Positions 1-8,509 of a DNA stretch of 64,000 nt are shown here, piece by piece (position 1 is the first letter of the stretch; the number at the start of each line of letters is the position of its first letter). Below the pieces are notes generated by a model that was not told the origin of the DNA, made no database searches, and saw only the letters and a program-made list of their open reading frames with translations. This DNA is from Ramlibacter ginsenosidimutans (GTDB taxonomy: Bacteria > Pseudomonadota > Gammaproteobacteria > Burkholderiales > Burkholderiaceae_C): the NCBI RefSeq assembly GCF_042678185.1, contig NZ_JBHUDQ010000013.1; one strand, written 5' to 3'. Position numbers and translations under genes: made by a program.

Positions 1-2
1 AT

Positions 3-215
3 GCGCTGGTGATCGCCTTCGAGCAGGCCCCCGATGTGCAGGTGGAGCATGGCGCGCTGGCGCTGGACCAACTGCCGCAGTTCGTGACCGTCAGCGACAC
101 CCAGGCTTGCGATGCGCCCCAGCGGTGGAGAGAGCAGGCGCTCGCCTGCTTCATGCTGGGCGGCGAAGCGATCCCGGTGCTGGGGGCCGAGATCTTCCTG
201 CGGCATCTCAACTGA
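3..215 (+). CDS. 3' end of an unidentified gene (cut by window start)
   Basis: The frame is open from the window edge to a TGA at 213-215, so only about the last 70 residues are present. The tail ends in a hydrophobic-acidic pattern (FMLGGEAIPVLGAEIFL) that loosely resembles the last strand of a CheW-like domain, but no diagnostic motif is visible and I do not assign a function. No gene follows closely on the same strand, so this looks like the end of a transcription unit. Confidence 0.4.
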   Translation, partial: ALVIAFEQAPDVQVEHGALALDQLPQFVTVSDTQACDAPQRWREQALACFMLGGEAIPVLGAEIFLRHLN

Positions 216-573
216 CGAAGGCATGACGCGGCTGCGCGCGAACCCGCCCTTTCCGTGCTGGAGGTGCGTCAGCTCCTGGACGGGGAATTGCATCCTGAGT
301 CCCATCCTTCCCGCCTCGAACCAAATGCGGGTGACGGAGGCTCATCCGTGTCGTGGACGACCATGTCGCGGTCGCCGGATCGAATGCACGATGTCACTTG
401 GCCGATAGGCGTGCGCCGGTGCGCGTTCACGTCGGCGCGCTGATCAACGGCGGCGGGACCGCGGCGCGCGATGGCTGAGCTGAGCGGGAGTGACCTTTGG
501 CGTGCTTAGGTGCGAGCTCGCGATGGTGGCAGGGTGCGAACAAAGCAGCCAATCCCACTGCTCGGCCGCGGTC
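216..573. other. gap without convincing gene
   Basis: Short overlapping frames exist on both strands but none has a ribosome binding site or a recognisable protein pattern. No terminator hairpin with a T run was seen. Confidence 0.4.
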
Positions 574-819
574 ATGCCTGCGCAAGTGCATCGGGAACAC
601 AACATCGCCTCGAAAACACCCCCCGTTGCCGCAGCCCTAAAGCTGCTCGACGAACTCTCGTCAGCGCAGAAGACTTTGCATGCGATGAACGAAGATTTGC
701 TGCGGGCCACTGTCGAAAACTGCGACGACCTGCCTGCATTGCGAGAGCTCGTCGTTGCTCAGCACTCGCGCGTCCAAGCCATCACGGAGCAGATGATTGA
801 GGCGCTTCGGGACACGTGA
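574..819 (+). CDS. small helical protein of unknown function (81 aa)
   Basis: The frame is open from 490, but the first 28 codons look non-coding, so I prefer the ATG at 574. The predicted product is almost entirely helical, with regularly spaced leucines and alternating charges (for example LLDELSSAQKTLHAMNEDLL) and no signal peptide or membrane segment. It is convergent with the 79-aa gene at 904-1143. I do not recognise the family. It could be part of the small-protein neighbourhood at 0.9-1.7 kb, but no copy of it is seen near the second module at 59.5 kb. Confidence 0.4.
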   Translation: MPAQVHREHNIASKTPPVAAALKLLDELSSAQKTLHAMNEDLLRATVENCDDLPALRELVVAQHSRVQAITEQMIEALRDT

Positions 820-903
820 ACGACCTAGGCCAGCCCGAGGAGAGGAGCCTTGTCTGGCGTGACATCACATACGTCGGAGGCCCATAGCGCGCACATTTCG
901 CGA

Positions 904-1143
904 TCAGTTCAAGGTTTCCAGGAGTGCTGCAAGGTCGGGCGCTTCGCCGGAGACCGCGGCCGAGTAAGCGCTCAGCATGTGTGCGGCTGACGGGCGAAGA
1001 GGCTGCAACAGGTCGGCATACCCGCCCAGCCGCTCCGAAAGCGCTTCGACGTCGATGGAGTCCGTTTCCCTCAAAGCGTTGACCAGTGCCGCATAGGCCG
1101 CGAGCTGGGCTTGCAGGATGTGCTGGAACGATTCGAGGGTCAT
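904..1143 (-). CDS. 79-aa small protein, module copy 1
   Basis: Unknown soluble, probably helical protein of 79 residues. It has no signal peptide, membrane segment or known motif. It is clearly a real gene because a second copy lies at 59930-60169 with 67 of 79 residues identical by hand alignment and only conservative changes. The bases just before the start codon (CCGGAGCACA) are also shared. Here it points away from the 53-aa gene at 1575, with 431 bp between them. In the second copy both genes lie on the same strand. The conserved core includes GGYADLLQPLRP and AYSAAVSGEAPDL. Function unknown; a regulatory or protein-binding role is only a guess. Confidence 0.75.
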   Translation of the reverse strand: MTLESFQHILQAQLAAYAALVNALRETDSIDVEALSERLGGYADLLQPLRPSAAHMLSAYSAAVSGEAPDLAALLETLN

Positions 1144-1492
1144 GTGTGTGCTCCGGACGCAGTCTTAATCGTCAGGGTTACAAGTACAACTTCGACATCC
1201 GCAGGGGTTTGTGCTCGCAACCACCATGACTTTCCTGGCATGAGGAGCCAAGGCTCGCGCGCACGTAATCGCGCACGCGTACGCAGCGGAGCGGAGCGGA
1301 CATTCGGCCGCAAGGATTTGAATGGGAACGACTGCTCAGGCGGGACTGTATTGCAGCCGGGCCCGAAGGAGGGTCTGTCGGTCCGCGACGGATGTCGAGC
1401 AATTCTTCACGTGTAGCGCGACTTCCTCGGAATCACGCGAAGCGGTTTCGTCCGTTCATAACGAGCGGTGCTCCACGGCTGCCGACCGGTCG

Positions 1493-1522
1493 TTGCACGG
1501 TGTATCAAAACATCTCTATAGT
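1493..1522 (+). promoter_or_regulatory. sigma70-like promoter of the 53-aa gene, copy 1
   Basis: TTGCAC (1493-1498), an 18-bp spacer, and TATAGT (1517-1522). The second module at 59451-59480 has TTGCAA, the same 18-bp spacer and TATAGT. The spacer itself is also largely conserved (TATCAAnACnTCTC). Conservation of both boxes and the spacing, while flanking bases diverge, supports function. Confidence 0.7.
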
Positions 1523-1528
1523 TGCCTG

Positions 1529-1551
1529 ACGTTACGGCGATTCCCTAACGT
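1529..1551. promoter_or_regulatory. inverted repeat at the predicted transcription start, copy 1
   Basis: ACGTTA (1529-1534) and TAACGT (1546-1551) form a six-base inverted repeat starting about seven bases after the -10 box. The second module has a better version at 59488-59507. It could be an operator covering the start site or a hairpin in the 5' leader of the 53-aa gene. I cannot tell which from sequence. Confidence 0.55.
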
Positions 1552-1574
1552 GCTCATCAACAGGAGAGTTTGGA

Positions 1575-1736
1575 ATGTCGAATTTCCCACAAACTGTGAG
1601 CGGGGCCCTGCCTGAGGCAAAGCCGGAAATCCCCGTCGGCCTTATCGCCCTTGCAAGATTATTCACCGTGTTGAAGGAAGTGGCGCTCGCCACGCCACTG
1701 GGGCTCTTCATCAACGGCTTGCGGAGTCGGGGCTGA
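1575..1736 (+). CDS. 53-aa small protein, module copy 1
   Basis: Short gene too small for routine calling. It has an AGGAG ribosome binding site at 1562-1566 and an ATG at 1575. The product has a polar N-terminus, a KPEI motif and a hydrophobic C-terminal helix (VLKEVALATPLGLFINGL) that might associate with a membrane. A paralogue at 59532-59693 matches at 33 of 53 residues, with an 11-residue identical block in the helix. The promoter and leader palindrome are also shared. Family unknown. A leader peptide, small membrane protein or peptide signal are all possible; none can be shown from sequence. Confidence 0.7.
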   Translation: MSNFPQTVSGALPEAKPEIPVGLIALARLFTVLKEVALATPLGLFINGLRSRG

Positions 1737-1944
1737 TGCGTCAAGACTCGCAGCTCGTTCAGAGTTGAGCGAGCTGTACGCCGAATAATGGGCCGTGAGC
1801 GCCGACAAGATCAAATCGCGAGGTCGGTCCGAGGTTCTTCTAAGAAGCGCGAACAGCAACTGTTCTAACGCGGCATGAACGCTGGTATGTAGTCCGCCGA
1901 ACAGTGGCTGTTCCCCATAACCCTGGCTCTCCAGTTCGCCATCA

Positions 1945-2529
1945 ATGCATTTGCTTGGCACATGGCTGCGAAATGACGGATTCGGTATCGGGTTCGTCAA
2001 GAACGTCATAAGCCCTGGGGTTGCAGCGTACTCTGCTTTCGAAATCGTAGCAATGCGATTCGATCGTCCTCCGCACAAGATGCTCGGAGCGCTCTTCTTG
2101 GCTGGCATCATCGCGTACACGCTCTGGGCGATAGACTTCAACTGCCACAACTACCTCTCTGCTGGGCGCGTTGAGGGCGCTCGCGCTCCGAGGGAGCAGA
2201 GCGCGGCCGGCCTGACGAACGATTGCAGGGCTGCCCCCACAGGGCTCACAAGCTTCACGCCTGCTACCGGTCGAAAGGGGACTCCTCTCGTGTTCTTGGC
2301 CGCCGCCTCAAGACAGCGGTGGGCGAGGGCAAGGTCGTTCGGTTTAGCGGGGCACTTACGGATTAACCCGCAGCTCCCGCCCAAGTGCGGCCGTTCTGAC
2401 ACAGCAAGACTGCGGCGCCTCCGATTCAGCCTTCATCCGTCATCCCCTCCGCCTCTAGGTCGAAGTTCAGTTCGAACTTCAGCCCCATCGGATCCTCCAC
2501 GAACACCTGGCGCAGGTGTGTGCCCTTGA
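1945..2529 (+). CDS. doubtful ORF with hydrophobic N-terminal part
   Basis: The first 70 residues include a plausible membrane helix (MLGALFLAGIIAYTLWAI), and the DNA here is less GC-rich than its surroundings. After about residue 75 the translation becomes arginine- and proline-rich and looks non-coding, and the frame overlaps the VOC remnant on the other strand. If real, the gene is probably truncated or its stop codon is lost. No ribosome binding site or homologue is recognised. Confidence 0.25.
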   Translation: MHLLGTWLRNDGFGIGFVKNVISPGVAAYSAFEIVAMRFDRPPHKMLGALFLAGIIAYTLWAIDFNCHNYLSAGRVEGARAPREQSAAGLTNDCRAAPTGLTSFTPATGRKGTPLVFLAAASRQRWARARSFGLAGHLRINPQLPPKCGRSDTARLRRLRFSLHPSSPPPLGRSSVRTSAPSDPPRTPGAGVCP

Positions 2530-2760
2530 ACGGCGCTTCTTGGAACTGGACCCCGGCGGCGCGCAGTGCGTTGCGGGTCGAAGTAAGTCCGTGTGCGGCC
2601 AGAGCGCCTGATCAAGCGGACCGGGCTGCCGTGCCGGTTTCTCCTTCCGTAGCGCGTTCAGGTGCACGATCGCCCGCTCTCCTGCACAGTGCCAATACCC
2701 CGCGTGGCGCAGGTGGGGCCGGTAGCCACCGACTACGTCGTCTCCTTTGCCTTTGGGGAC
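2426..2760 (-). pseudogene. VOC-family (glyoxalase/dioxygenase fold) remnant
   Basis: The C-terminal part reads in one frame as a typical VOC end: GVQFQEAPFKGTHLRQVF, then EDPMGLKFELNF, stopping at 2426. The preceding part (GYWHCAGERAIVHL) lies in another frame, so at least one frameshift lies near 2560-2600, and the region between is scrambled. No intact start is seen. VOC proteins bind a metal through His/Glu; the terminal FE motif is present but the first half of the domain is missing. It is a decayed gene, downstream (on the minus strand) of the serine hydrolase at 3052-4266. Confidence 0.65.
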
Positions 2761-3051
2761 GACCACTCGCGCAAGGGCCTCACGCAACACGAGCAGAGGC
2801 TGGTGGCCATATCGTCCAGGTGGCCCTGGGCACCGAGCCGCAGTCCGGGCCGGAGTCATGGGCGCCAACGACGGGATCGTGTCCACCGCGCGGATGGCCG
2901 TTGGAGACGCAGGAGCGACGGTAAGCCACCAGGTGCGCCTGATCACCGGTGCGGCGTCCGCGGTAGCTGGCGCGATCTCGCGATCGAGCAGCCCTGCGGC
3001 CGGGCTTCGAACCCGCCAAGGCAACTGACCCTTGGGCCCGCGTACCGCGCG

Positions 3052-4266
3052 TCAGGACTTCAGCGCCACTGCGGCATCGAAAAGCGCAAAGCTGTCGAAG
3101 CGCCACTGCACGTTGTGGTCGACACAAGTCTGCACCACGACTGTCTCTGTCGGCATGTCGACGTAGATGCGTTGACCGTGGAATCCACTGAAGATGGGGC
3201 GGCTGCCGTCGGACTTCAGGTGCCAGAACATTCCCTTATAGCCGCCAATCTGGCCGTTCGTGCTCGGACGGGCATAGTTGACTCGCACCTGCGAGTCCTT
3301 GTCGCCCCAGGAGCAGCATTCCTGGATCCAGGCTTCGCTCACGACCTGGGCGCCGTTCATGCGCCCGCGCTGCGCCACAAGCTGGCCGAGACGCGCCCAG
3401 TCGCGAAGGGTCGCCGCGAAGCCAATGCAGTTGAACTCGGCCGCCTTCGAGTCGGTCCACCACGTGGCATTGCCCTCTGCACCTAGCGGTCCCCACAGGG
3501 CGTCCTGCGCGAATTCGGAAAGACTCTTGCGCGTCACCTCGCGAATGACCACCCCGATCGCGGAGGCAGCCATGTCGTTGTAGATGAAATGGATTCCCTG
3601 CGGTTCGCGCCGCGTGTTGAGATCCCGCAGCGCGGCGACGACGTCCGGGTCGGAGCCGAGCAGCGCCCGCTCGTAAAACTGAGCGTTGTCCTGCAGTTGA
3701 TCGCCCGTCAGGGCCAGTCCTGTGGACATGTTCATCAGGTTGCGAATCGTCGTCTCGCCGTGCAAGGTCCCGGCCAGCGACTTCGCGTAGGTGTCACTAC
3801 GATCGTCGATCGACTTGATGAGGCCGCGGTCGACGCAAATTCCCAGCAACAGCGATGTGACGCTCTTGGACATCGACCAGCCGCTCATTCGCATTTGGGC
3901 GGATCGCCGGAATCCGTAACCTTCGAACCAGACCTCGCCTTTGCGCGCGATCAGCAGCCCCGTGATGGGCCAAGCCTTCAGGTAGTCCTGAGGGGTCCGC
4001 TGCGTGAAGCCGTACGAGATGTCATCTCGCGGCCGAGGGGTGAGGGGCGACACTTTGGTGCCGGCGCTAATGGTGTGAACCGGGAACATCGATTCGAAGC
4101 CGCCCGAGTAGTTGCCCACGCGCGTTTGGGTGTGCGAGAAGATGCGACGTGGCTCGCCCCAGCCAGTCGGGTATCCCGCCTCCGCACCCCAATCGTCGCC
4201 GAACGCGCGCGCGGCAATGGGCATGGCTGCCGCGCCTGCCGAAATCAGCAAAGATCTTCTTTTCAT
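3052..4266 (-). CDS. exported serine hydrolase, class C beta-lactamase-like
   Basis: The ATG at 4266 gives 404 aa beginning MKRRSLLISAGAAAM, a twin-arginine-like or Sec signal peptide; an in-frame ATG at 4275 is an alternative. The beta-lactamase/transpeptidase-like domain carries the SxxK motif as SMSK (Ser131, Lys134) and a tyrosine motif YND near residue 229. A late GFHGQ stretch may stand for the third (KTG/HxG) motif. The family includes esterases, penicillin-binding-like hydrolases and 6-aminohexanoate hydrolases, so the substrate cannot be assigned. The product is probably periplasmic. It stands alone, with no close same-strand neighbour except the VOC remnant. Confidence 0.85.
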   Translation of the reverse strand: MKRRSLLISAGAAAMPIAARAFGDDWGAEAGYPTGWGEPRRIFSHTQTRVGNYSGGFESMFPVHTISAGTKVSPLTPRPRDDISYGFTQRTPQDYLKAWPITGLLIARKGEVWFEGYGFRRSAQMRMSGWSMSKSVTSLLLGICVDRGLIKSIDDRSDTYAKSLAGTLHGETTIRNLMNMSTGLALTGDQLQDNAQFYERALLGSDPDVVAALRDLNTRREPQGIHFIYNDMAASAIGVVIREVTRKSLSEFAQDALWGPLGAEGNATWWTDSKAAEFNCIGFAATLRDWARLGQLVAQRGRMNGAQVVSEAWIQECCSWGDKDSQVRVNYARPSTNGQIGGYKGMFWHLKSDGSRPIFSGFHGQRIYVDMPTETVVVQTCVDHNVQWRFDSFALFDAAVALKS

Positions 4267-4855
4267 CTGAGGCATCCGTGTAGCGAGGTGAGGCACCAAG
4301 GCCGCAGGCAATTCCACCATGGGGCAGGTGGCTGCTACAAGGACAGACACCGTCGAACCTGGTTGTCGTTCGACTGCCTGTTGCGGGAAAGCCGACATGG
4401 AAAGCAGGGAGTCGGCAGACGCGACCGCCGGTAGGCCGAAAGGATCTACCGTCGGACCCGCCGGAATCGTTCTAAAGACTGGCGCGGATGCAAGAGTGGC
4501 CTGAGCGCTTCGGCAAGCGGGGTGCTATCGCCCTGGTGGCTGTGCTCATGACTTGCTGTACGCGCCGTTCGAGGCGCGCCAAACCAGCCTATCCATCGTC
4601 GAACTCCCACCCGGTCGTTTTCCCACGGGCGGCCCGCTACGCGTGTAACGGCGCCGACGGCACTTTCGGAACGAACGAAGATGTCGAGCCGTTCAAGCTG
4701 CCGGCAGTCCGCGTGGCGTGCGTTGGGCGGCTGCTGCTACGGGTTGGAATCGGACATCCGCAGAATCGCCCCTGCGTGCGGCCCAACGCAGCCGGATTGG
4801 TAAGCTCCAGCCCGGCCGAATCGTCGCCACGCAGAACCGACCCCCAGGAAATCGC
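4267..4855. other. gap without convincing gene
   Basis: Only frames without family patterns are seen. A nine-base inverted repeat, GCGTTGGGC at 4720-4728 and GCCCAACGC at 4781-4789, spans 52 bp. Its role is unknown; it is in the wrong orientation for an integron attC site and has no T run. Confidence 0.4.
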
Positions 4856-5598
4856 ATGTCCACCTCTCCTTCGGCGGATTGCTCCGCATGCCACTTCCCG
4901 CCTCCCAGCTTCCCGGGGCTTTCCGGGCGGCTTGCCTGGGTCACCGGCCACCGCGGCGGCATCGGCTCCGAAGTCGCGCGCCTACTCGAAGCGAGCGGCT
5001 GCCAGGTCGCGGGGCTCGACCTGCCCGACGTCGACCTGGCCGATCTCGGCGCGCTCGAGTCGCGCGCCGCGCAGCTGGCACGGGAGCACGGCGCTCCGCA
5101 GGTGCTGGTGAATTGCGCGGGTACCACCCTGCTGGGAAGCATCCCGGACACCTCGCTCGCCGACTTGCAGCGCGTCATGGCGGTGAACTTCACGGCGCCC
5201 TTCCTGCTGATGAAGTCCGTCCTGCCCGACATGGTGAGGGCAGGAGGCGGCGCCATCGTGAACGTGGCCTCGGACCAGGCGCTGATCGGGAAGCCGCTGA
5301 GCGCCGCCTACGGGGCGAGCAAGGGCGCGCTGGCCCAGCTCACGCGCAGCGCAGCCATCGATTTCGGCCGGCACAACGTGCGCGTGAACTGCATCGCCCC
5401 GGGCAGCACGGACACGGCGATGCTGCGCGAAGTCATGGAGAGCAGCCGGAGCTTCGAGAGCCTGTTTCCACCGCCGTCCGGGGTCGGCTGGCACGGCCGG
5501 CCGAAATCGCGGTCGCCGCGGTGTTCCTCGCGTCCGCAGCGGCTTCGTTCATCACCGGCGCCGTGATTCCGGTGGACGGCGGAGTGACCGCCGCATGA
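4856..5598 (+). pseudogene. SDR oxidoreductase with a frameshift
   Basis: The first part reads from the ATG at 4856: Rossmann motif TGHRGGIG, NCAG, and a catalytic YGASK (Tyr-xxx-Lys). It continues to about FESLFPPP near 5470. The usual SDR ending (GRLARPAEIAVAAVFLAS, then SFITGAVIPVDGG) follows in a different frame and stops at 5598. A single indel near 5450-5480 would restore about 245 residues. All catalytic residues lie before the shift, so a sequencing error is as likely as a true pseudogene. The restored stop overlaps the next SDR gene start (ATGA), which argues the two formed one operon. Confidence 0.7.
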
Positions 5599-6308
5599 AG
5601 AAGGTGGCCCTGGTGACCGGCGGGACCCGTGGTGTCGGGCTTGCCATTTGCAGCATGCTGGCCGCCAACGGCCACGACGTGATCGCGACGGCCCGCCGCG
5701 CACCCGCAGGCGAATTGCCCGCCGGCGTCGCTTATCTACGGTGCGACGTGTCGCAGCCGGATGACGTGCTGGGGGTGTTCGCACGGTTGCGCGAATTGCA
5801 CGGACGACTCGACGTGCTGGTCAACAACGCCGGCATCGCTGGCGCCGACAGACTCGGGGACCCGCGCGATCCGGCCTGGGACGCCGTGATAGGTACCAAC
5901 CTGACGGGCGCCTACCGGTGCGCCCAGGCCGCCCAGGCACTGTTTCCCGCGGAAGGGGGCCGCCTCGTGTTTCTTGCGAGTGTGCTGGGGCTGCGCGCGG
6001 TGCCGGACCAAATCGCCTACACCGCGTCCAAGCACGGGGTCGTGGGGCTCGCCAAGGCGTTCGCACTGGCGCTTGCGTCGCGTCGGATCACCTCCAACGC
6101 AATCTGCCCGGGATGGGTGGACACAGCCATGGCGCGGCAGCGCTTCAGCGAACTGGGCATCGAGGCGTCCGAGGCACGCGCGGGCGTCCCCACAGGGGCA
6201 ATCGTGACACCCGAGGAGGTCGCCGCAGCGGTGCTCTACCTGTGCAGTGACGCCGCCCGCAACATCACCGGGCATACGCTGGTGCTTGATGGAGGGACGC
6301 TGGCCTGA
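5595..6308 (+). CDS. SDR family oxidoreductase (FabG-like)
   Basis: 237-aa classical short-chain dehydrogenase/reductase. The NAD(P)-binding motif is TGGTRGVG near residue 8, with NNAG near 78 and the active-site pair YTASK near 140, preceded by the catalytic serine (FLASV). The C-terminus GHTLVLDGG is typical of the FabG branch. FabG-like enzymes reduce 3-oxoacyl thioesters, but many relatives act on sugars or alcohols, so the substrate is open. The start overlaps the stop of the frameshifted SDR by ATGA, implying translational coupling. A ketosynthase/ACP unit lies 2-4 kb away on the other strand and may share a pathway. Confidence 0.85.
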   Translation: MKKVALVTGGTRGVGLAICSMLAANGHDVIATARRAPAGELPAGVAYLRCDVSQPDDVLGVFARLRELHGRLDVLVNNAGIAGADRLGDPRDPAWDAVIGTNLTGAYRCAQAAQALFPAEGGRLVFLASVLGLRAVPDQIAYTASKHGVVGLAKAFALALASRRITSNAICPGWVDTAMARQRFSELGIEASEARAGVPTGAIVTPEEVAAAVLYLCSDAARNITGHTLVLDGGTLA

Positions 6309-6447
6309 GTTCGTGGGTGCCCGGGTTCTTCTCATCCCGGCCGTCGCGCCGCGTCCGGCCGAACACGGGCAGTCACTCCGCCTGGGGTCGTGAGCGGCCG
6401 TTGCGTGAAGCGCATCGTGAGTCCCTGCAGCAGTTTGCCGCATTGGG

Positions 6448-6591
6448 TGACACCGGCGGCGACGGCGTCACCATCACCTGGCCCCAGGTAGAGAAAGTCG
6501 GCACGCGCGCCGCCGGCTCACTGCGGGGGACACCACAGCTCGCCGGTTCACCCCCACCGTGGCGTGCCGCTTTGAGCATCGGCACATAGAC
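6448..6591. repeat. intergenic repeat of about 144 bp, copy A
   Basis: Direct repeat of 13217-13359, roughly 80% identical by eye, with long identical runs such as GGCACGCGCGCCGCCGGCTC. It lies between the SDR gene and the histidine kinase. On the minus strand both copies keep a short frame ending in the same basic peptide (SRRRACRLSLP) before a TGA. No transposase or inverted ends are visible. Confidence 0.65.
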
Positions 6592-6716
6592 CTCTGGGCT
6601 GAGGGCAGCAGTCGATATGATCGGTCGAGCATGTTCGTCGTGCACCAGTTGGCGCCTAGGTTTGCGCCGCCACGCACGCAGGCATCTGACCCAACTGAAG
6701 CAGCTTCGGAAGGAAC

Positions 6717-8369
6717 ATGGCAAGGAACCCGCAGAAGCCCTCCGGCATCACGTCAGCAAGTGCCGCGCAGTCGAGCCGGCGCAGTCGCATCCAGCTCAAG
6801 GGCGACGCGCACGACGAGCTGGATGCTCAGGAGCTTGCGCATCTGAGAGCGATCAAGGACACGGCGACCGTCTGGTACTGGGAGCAGGACAGCGAATTCC
6901 GATTTACCGTCGACATTCGAGGCGCGGGCCACGTGCCGCAGGAGCCATCAATCATCGGTATCCGTCGGTGGGAGGCACCGGATTGCTTTCCCTTGCACGG
7001 CACCTGGGAAGATCACCGCCGCTGCCTCGAGGCCCACTTGCCCTTCCGGGAGTTCGAATTTCAGGTCGGACGCGGGGTGAACGTGCGCTACATCTCGACG
7101 ACGGGCGTGCCAGTGTTCGAGCAGGGCCGGTTTGTCGGCTATCGCGGCACGGCGATGAACATTACCGCCCTGAAGCGTGCGCAGCAGGCCTACGAGCGGG
7201 CGCAAGTTCTGGCAGTGCTTGGCGCGCGGTTGGGGAAGGTGGTCGGCTGGAGCTTCGACCTTGCATCGCGACGCATGGAATGGTCGCGGGGCCTTGGAGA
7301 CTTGCTCTCCAAGGGAAGAAACTACGAGCCGGGCAGAAGTCGCTTGCTCAAGCTTCTCTCGAAAGGCGCCAGGAGGATGGTCGTGTCCGCGTTTTGGAAG
7401 AGTTCGCTAGACAGGCAGCCCTTCGATGTCGAACTTCATCCGATGGCTGACGACGGAAAGCAAGTCTGGATGCGCCTGGTCGGCGAACCCGTCTGCAGCG
7501 CAGGAGGGACGGTGGATCGCATCGATGGAGCGTTGCAGGACATCTCCGATAGCAAGGCTTCGCAGGAGCGGCTGTCTGCGCTCACAGAACAACTCTCCCT
7601 GCTCAATCGCGAACTCGGCACCCGCGTGCAGGAACGTACGCGCGAACTCGAACTGGTGAACGCGGATCTCCGGGGATTTGCGCACGTTCTCGCGCACGAC
7701 CTGAAGGCTCCCCTCGCTGCCATCCAGGGGTTCAGCGCAGCGATGGAAGAGGCTTTGGCGCGCGAAGACTCTGCGCGCGCAGCACACTTTGCCAGCCGCA
7801 TCCGGGCAGGCGGCCAGCGCATGAACGACTATGTCGAAGCGCTGCTGTCCCTCGCCGAAATGGCCCAGGCCCCCTTGGTGGTGGCGAACGTGGACCTCAC
7901 TGCGATCTGTGCCGACGTAGTGGACGAACTGCGAGCGGCGGAGCACGACCGCAACATGAGCGTAACGATCGAAGAGGGCATGGAGGTGCGTGGCGACCGC
8001 AGGCTGCTGCGCGTCCTTCTGGAGAACCTGATCGGCAACGCCTGGAAGTTCACGCGGCGACGCGAAGCTGCCTGGATCCGGATCTCCTCCTGGGTCGACC
8101 CGGCAGGCATCAGGGTGTTTTCCGTGCAGGATAACGGGGCCGGCTTCAACATGGAGTTCGCGGGCCGGTTGTTCGGCGACTTCCAGAGGCTCCATGCAGC
8201 GGACGAATTTCCCGGGACGGGCATCGGCCTGTCCAACGCGCAACGCATCGTGAACCGCCACGGCGGTCGCATCTGGGCGGAGGCGCGCGAAGGAGAAGGC
8301 GCGGTCTTTCGTTTCACGCTCGCGGACACCAGCATCGACGCCGACCGAGGATGCGCACCTGGCAGTTGA
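6717..8369 (+). CDS. PAS-domain sensor histidine kinase
   Basis: 550-aa soluble sensor kinase with no membrane segment. An N-terminal PAS-like region spans about 40-160 and a second about 165-285. A coiled coil (about 285-320) leads to the H box AHDLKAPLAAI near residue 325, the phospho-accepting histidine. The HATPase domain follows, with NLIGNAWKFT (N box), DNGAGF (G1) and GTGIGL (G2). The layout is that of bacteriophytochrome-type cytoplasmic kinases, but no chromophore-binding GAF/PHY domain is present. A good ribosome binding site (GGAAGGA) precedes the ATG. No response regulator is adjacent, so it is an orphan kinase here. Confidence 0.85.
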   Translation: MARNPQKPSGITSASAAQSSRRSRIQLKGDAHDELDAQELAHLRAIKDTATVWYWEQDSEFRFTVDIRGAGHVPQEPSIIGIRRWEAPDCFPLHGTWEDHRRCLEAHLPFREFEFQVGRGVNVRYISTTGVPVFEQGRFVGYRGTAMNITALKRAQQAYERAQVLAVLGARLGKVVGWSFDLASRRMEWSRGLGDLLSKGRNYEPGRSRLLKLLSKGARRMVVSAFWKSSLDRQPFDVELHPMADDGKQVWMRLVGEPVCSAGGTVDRIDGALQDISDSKASQERLSALTEQLSLLNRELGTRVQERTRELELVNADLRGFAHVLAHDLKAPLAAIQGFSAAMEEALAREDSARAAHFASRIRAGGQRMNDYVEALLSLAEMAQAPLVVANVDLTAICADVVDELRAAEHDRNMSVTIEEGMEVRGDRRLLRVLLENLIGNAWKFTRRREAAWIRISSWVDPAGIRVFSVQDNGAGFNMEFAGRLFGDFQRLHAADEFPGTGIGLSNAQRIVNRHGGRIWAEAREGEGAVFRFTLADTSIDADRGCAPGS

Positions 8370-8509
8370 GAGCGCATCGTCGCGCTTTCATCCTCAAGTC
8401 ATCCGCATCTTGATAGTTGCAGCCTTCCGTAGCCCAAGCGCACCGCTGCGGCCGCTGCGCGCGGGCCCGGCCTCGAAGACCAGCCGGTGGTCGGCATGGC
8501 ACGGCGCCA

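Noticed and set aside
1659..2150. 163-aa minus-strand ORF over the first 53-aa gene
   Set aside because: It is antisense to the conserved 53-aa gene, has no ribosome binding site and no family pattern.
4720..4789. Inverted repeat GCGTTGGGC / GCCCAACGC resembling integron attC core sites
   Set aside because: The arms are in the order GTTRRRY then RYYYAAC, the reverse of a real attC, and no integrase or cassette structure is present.
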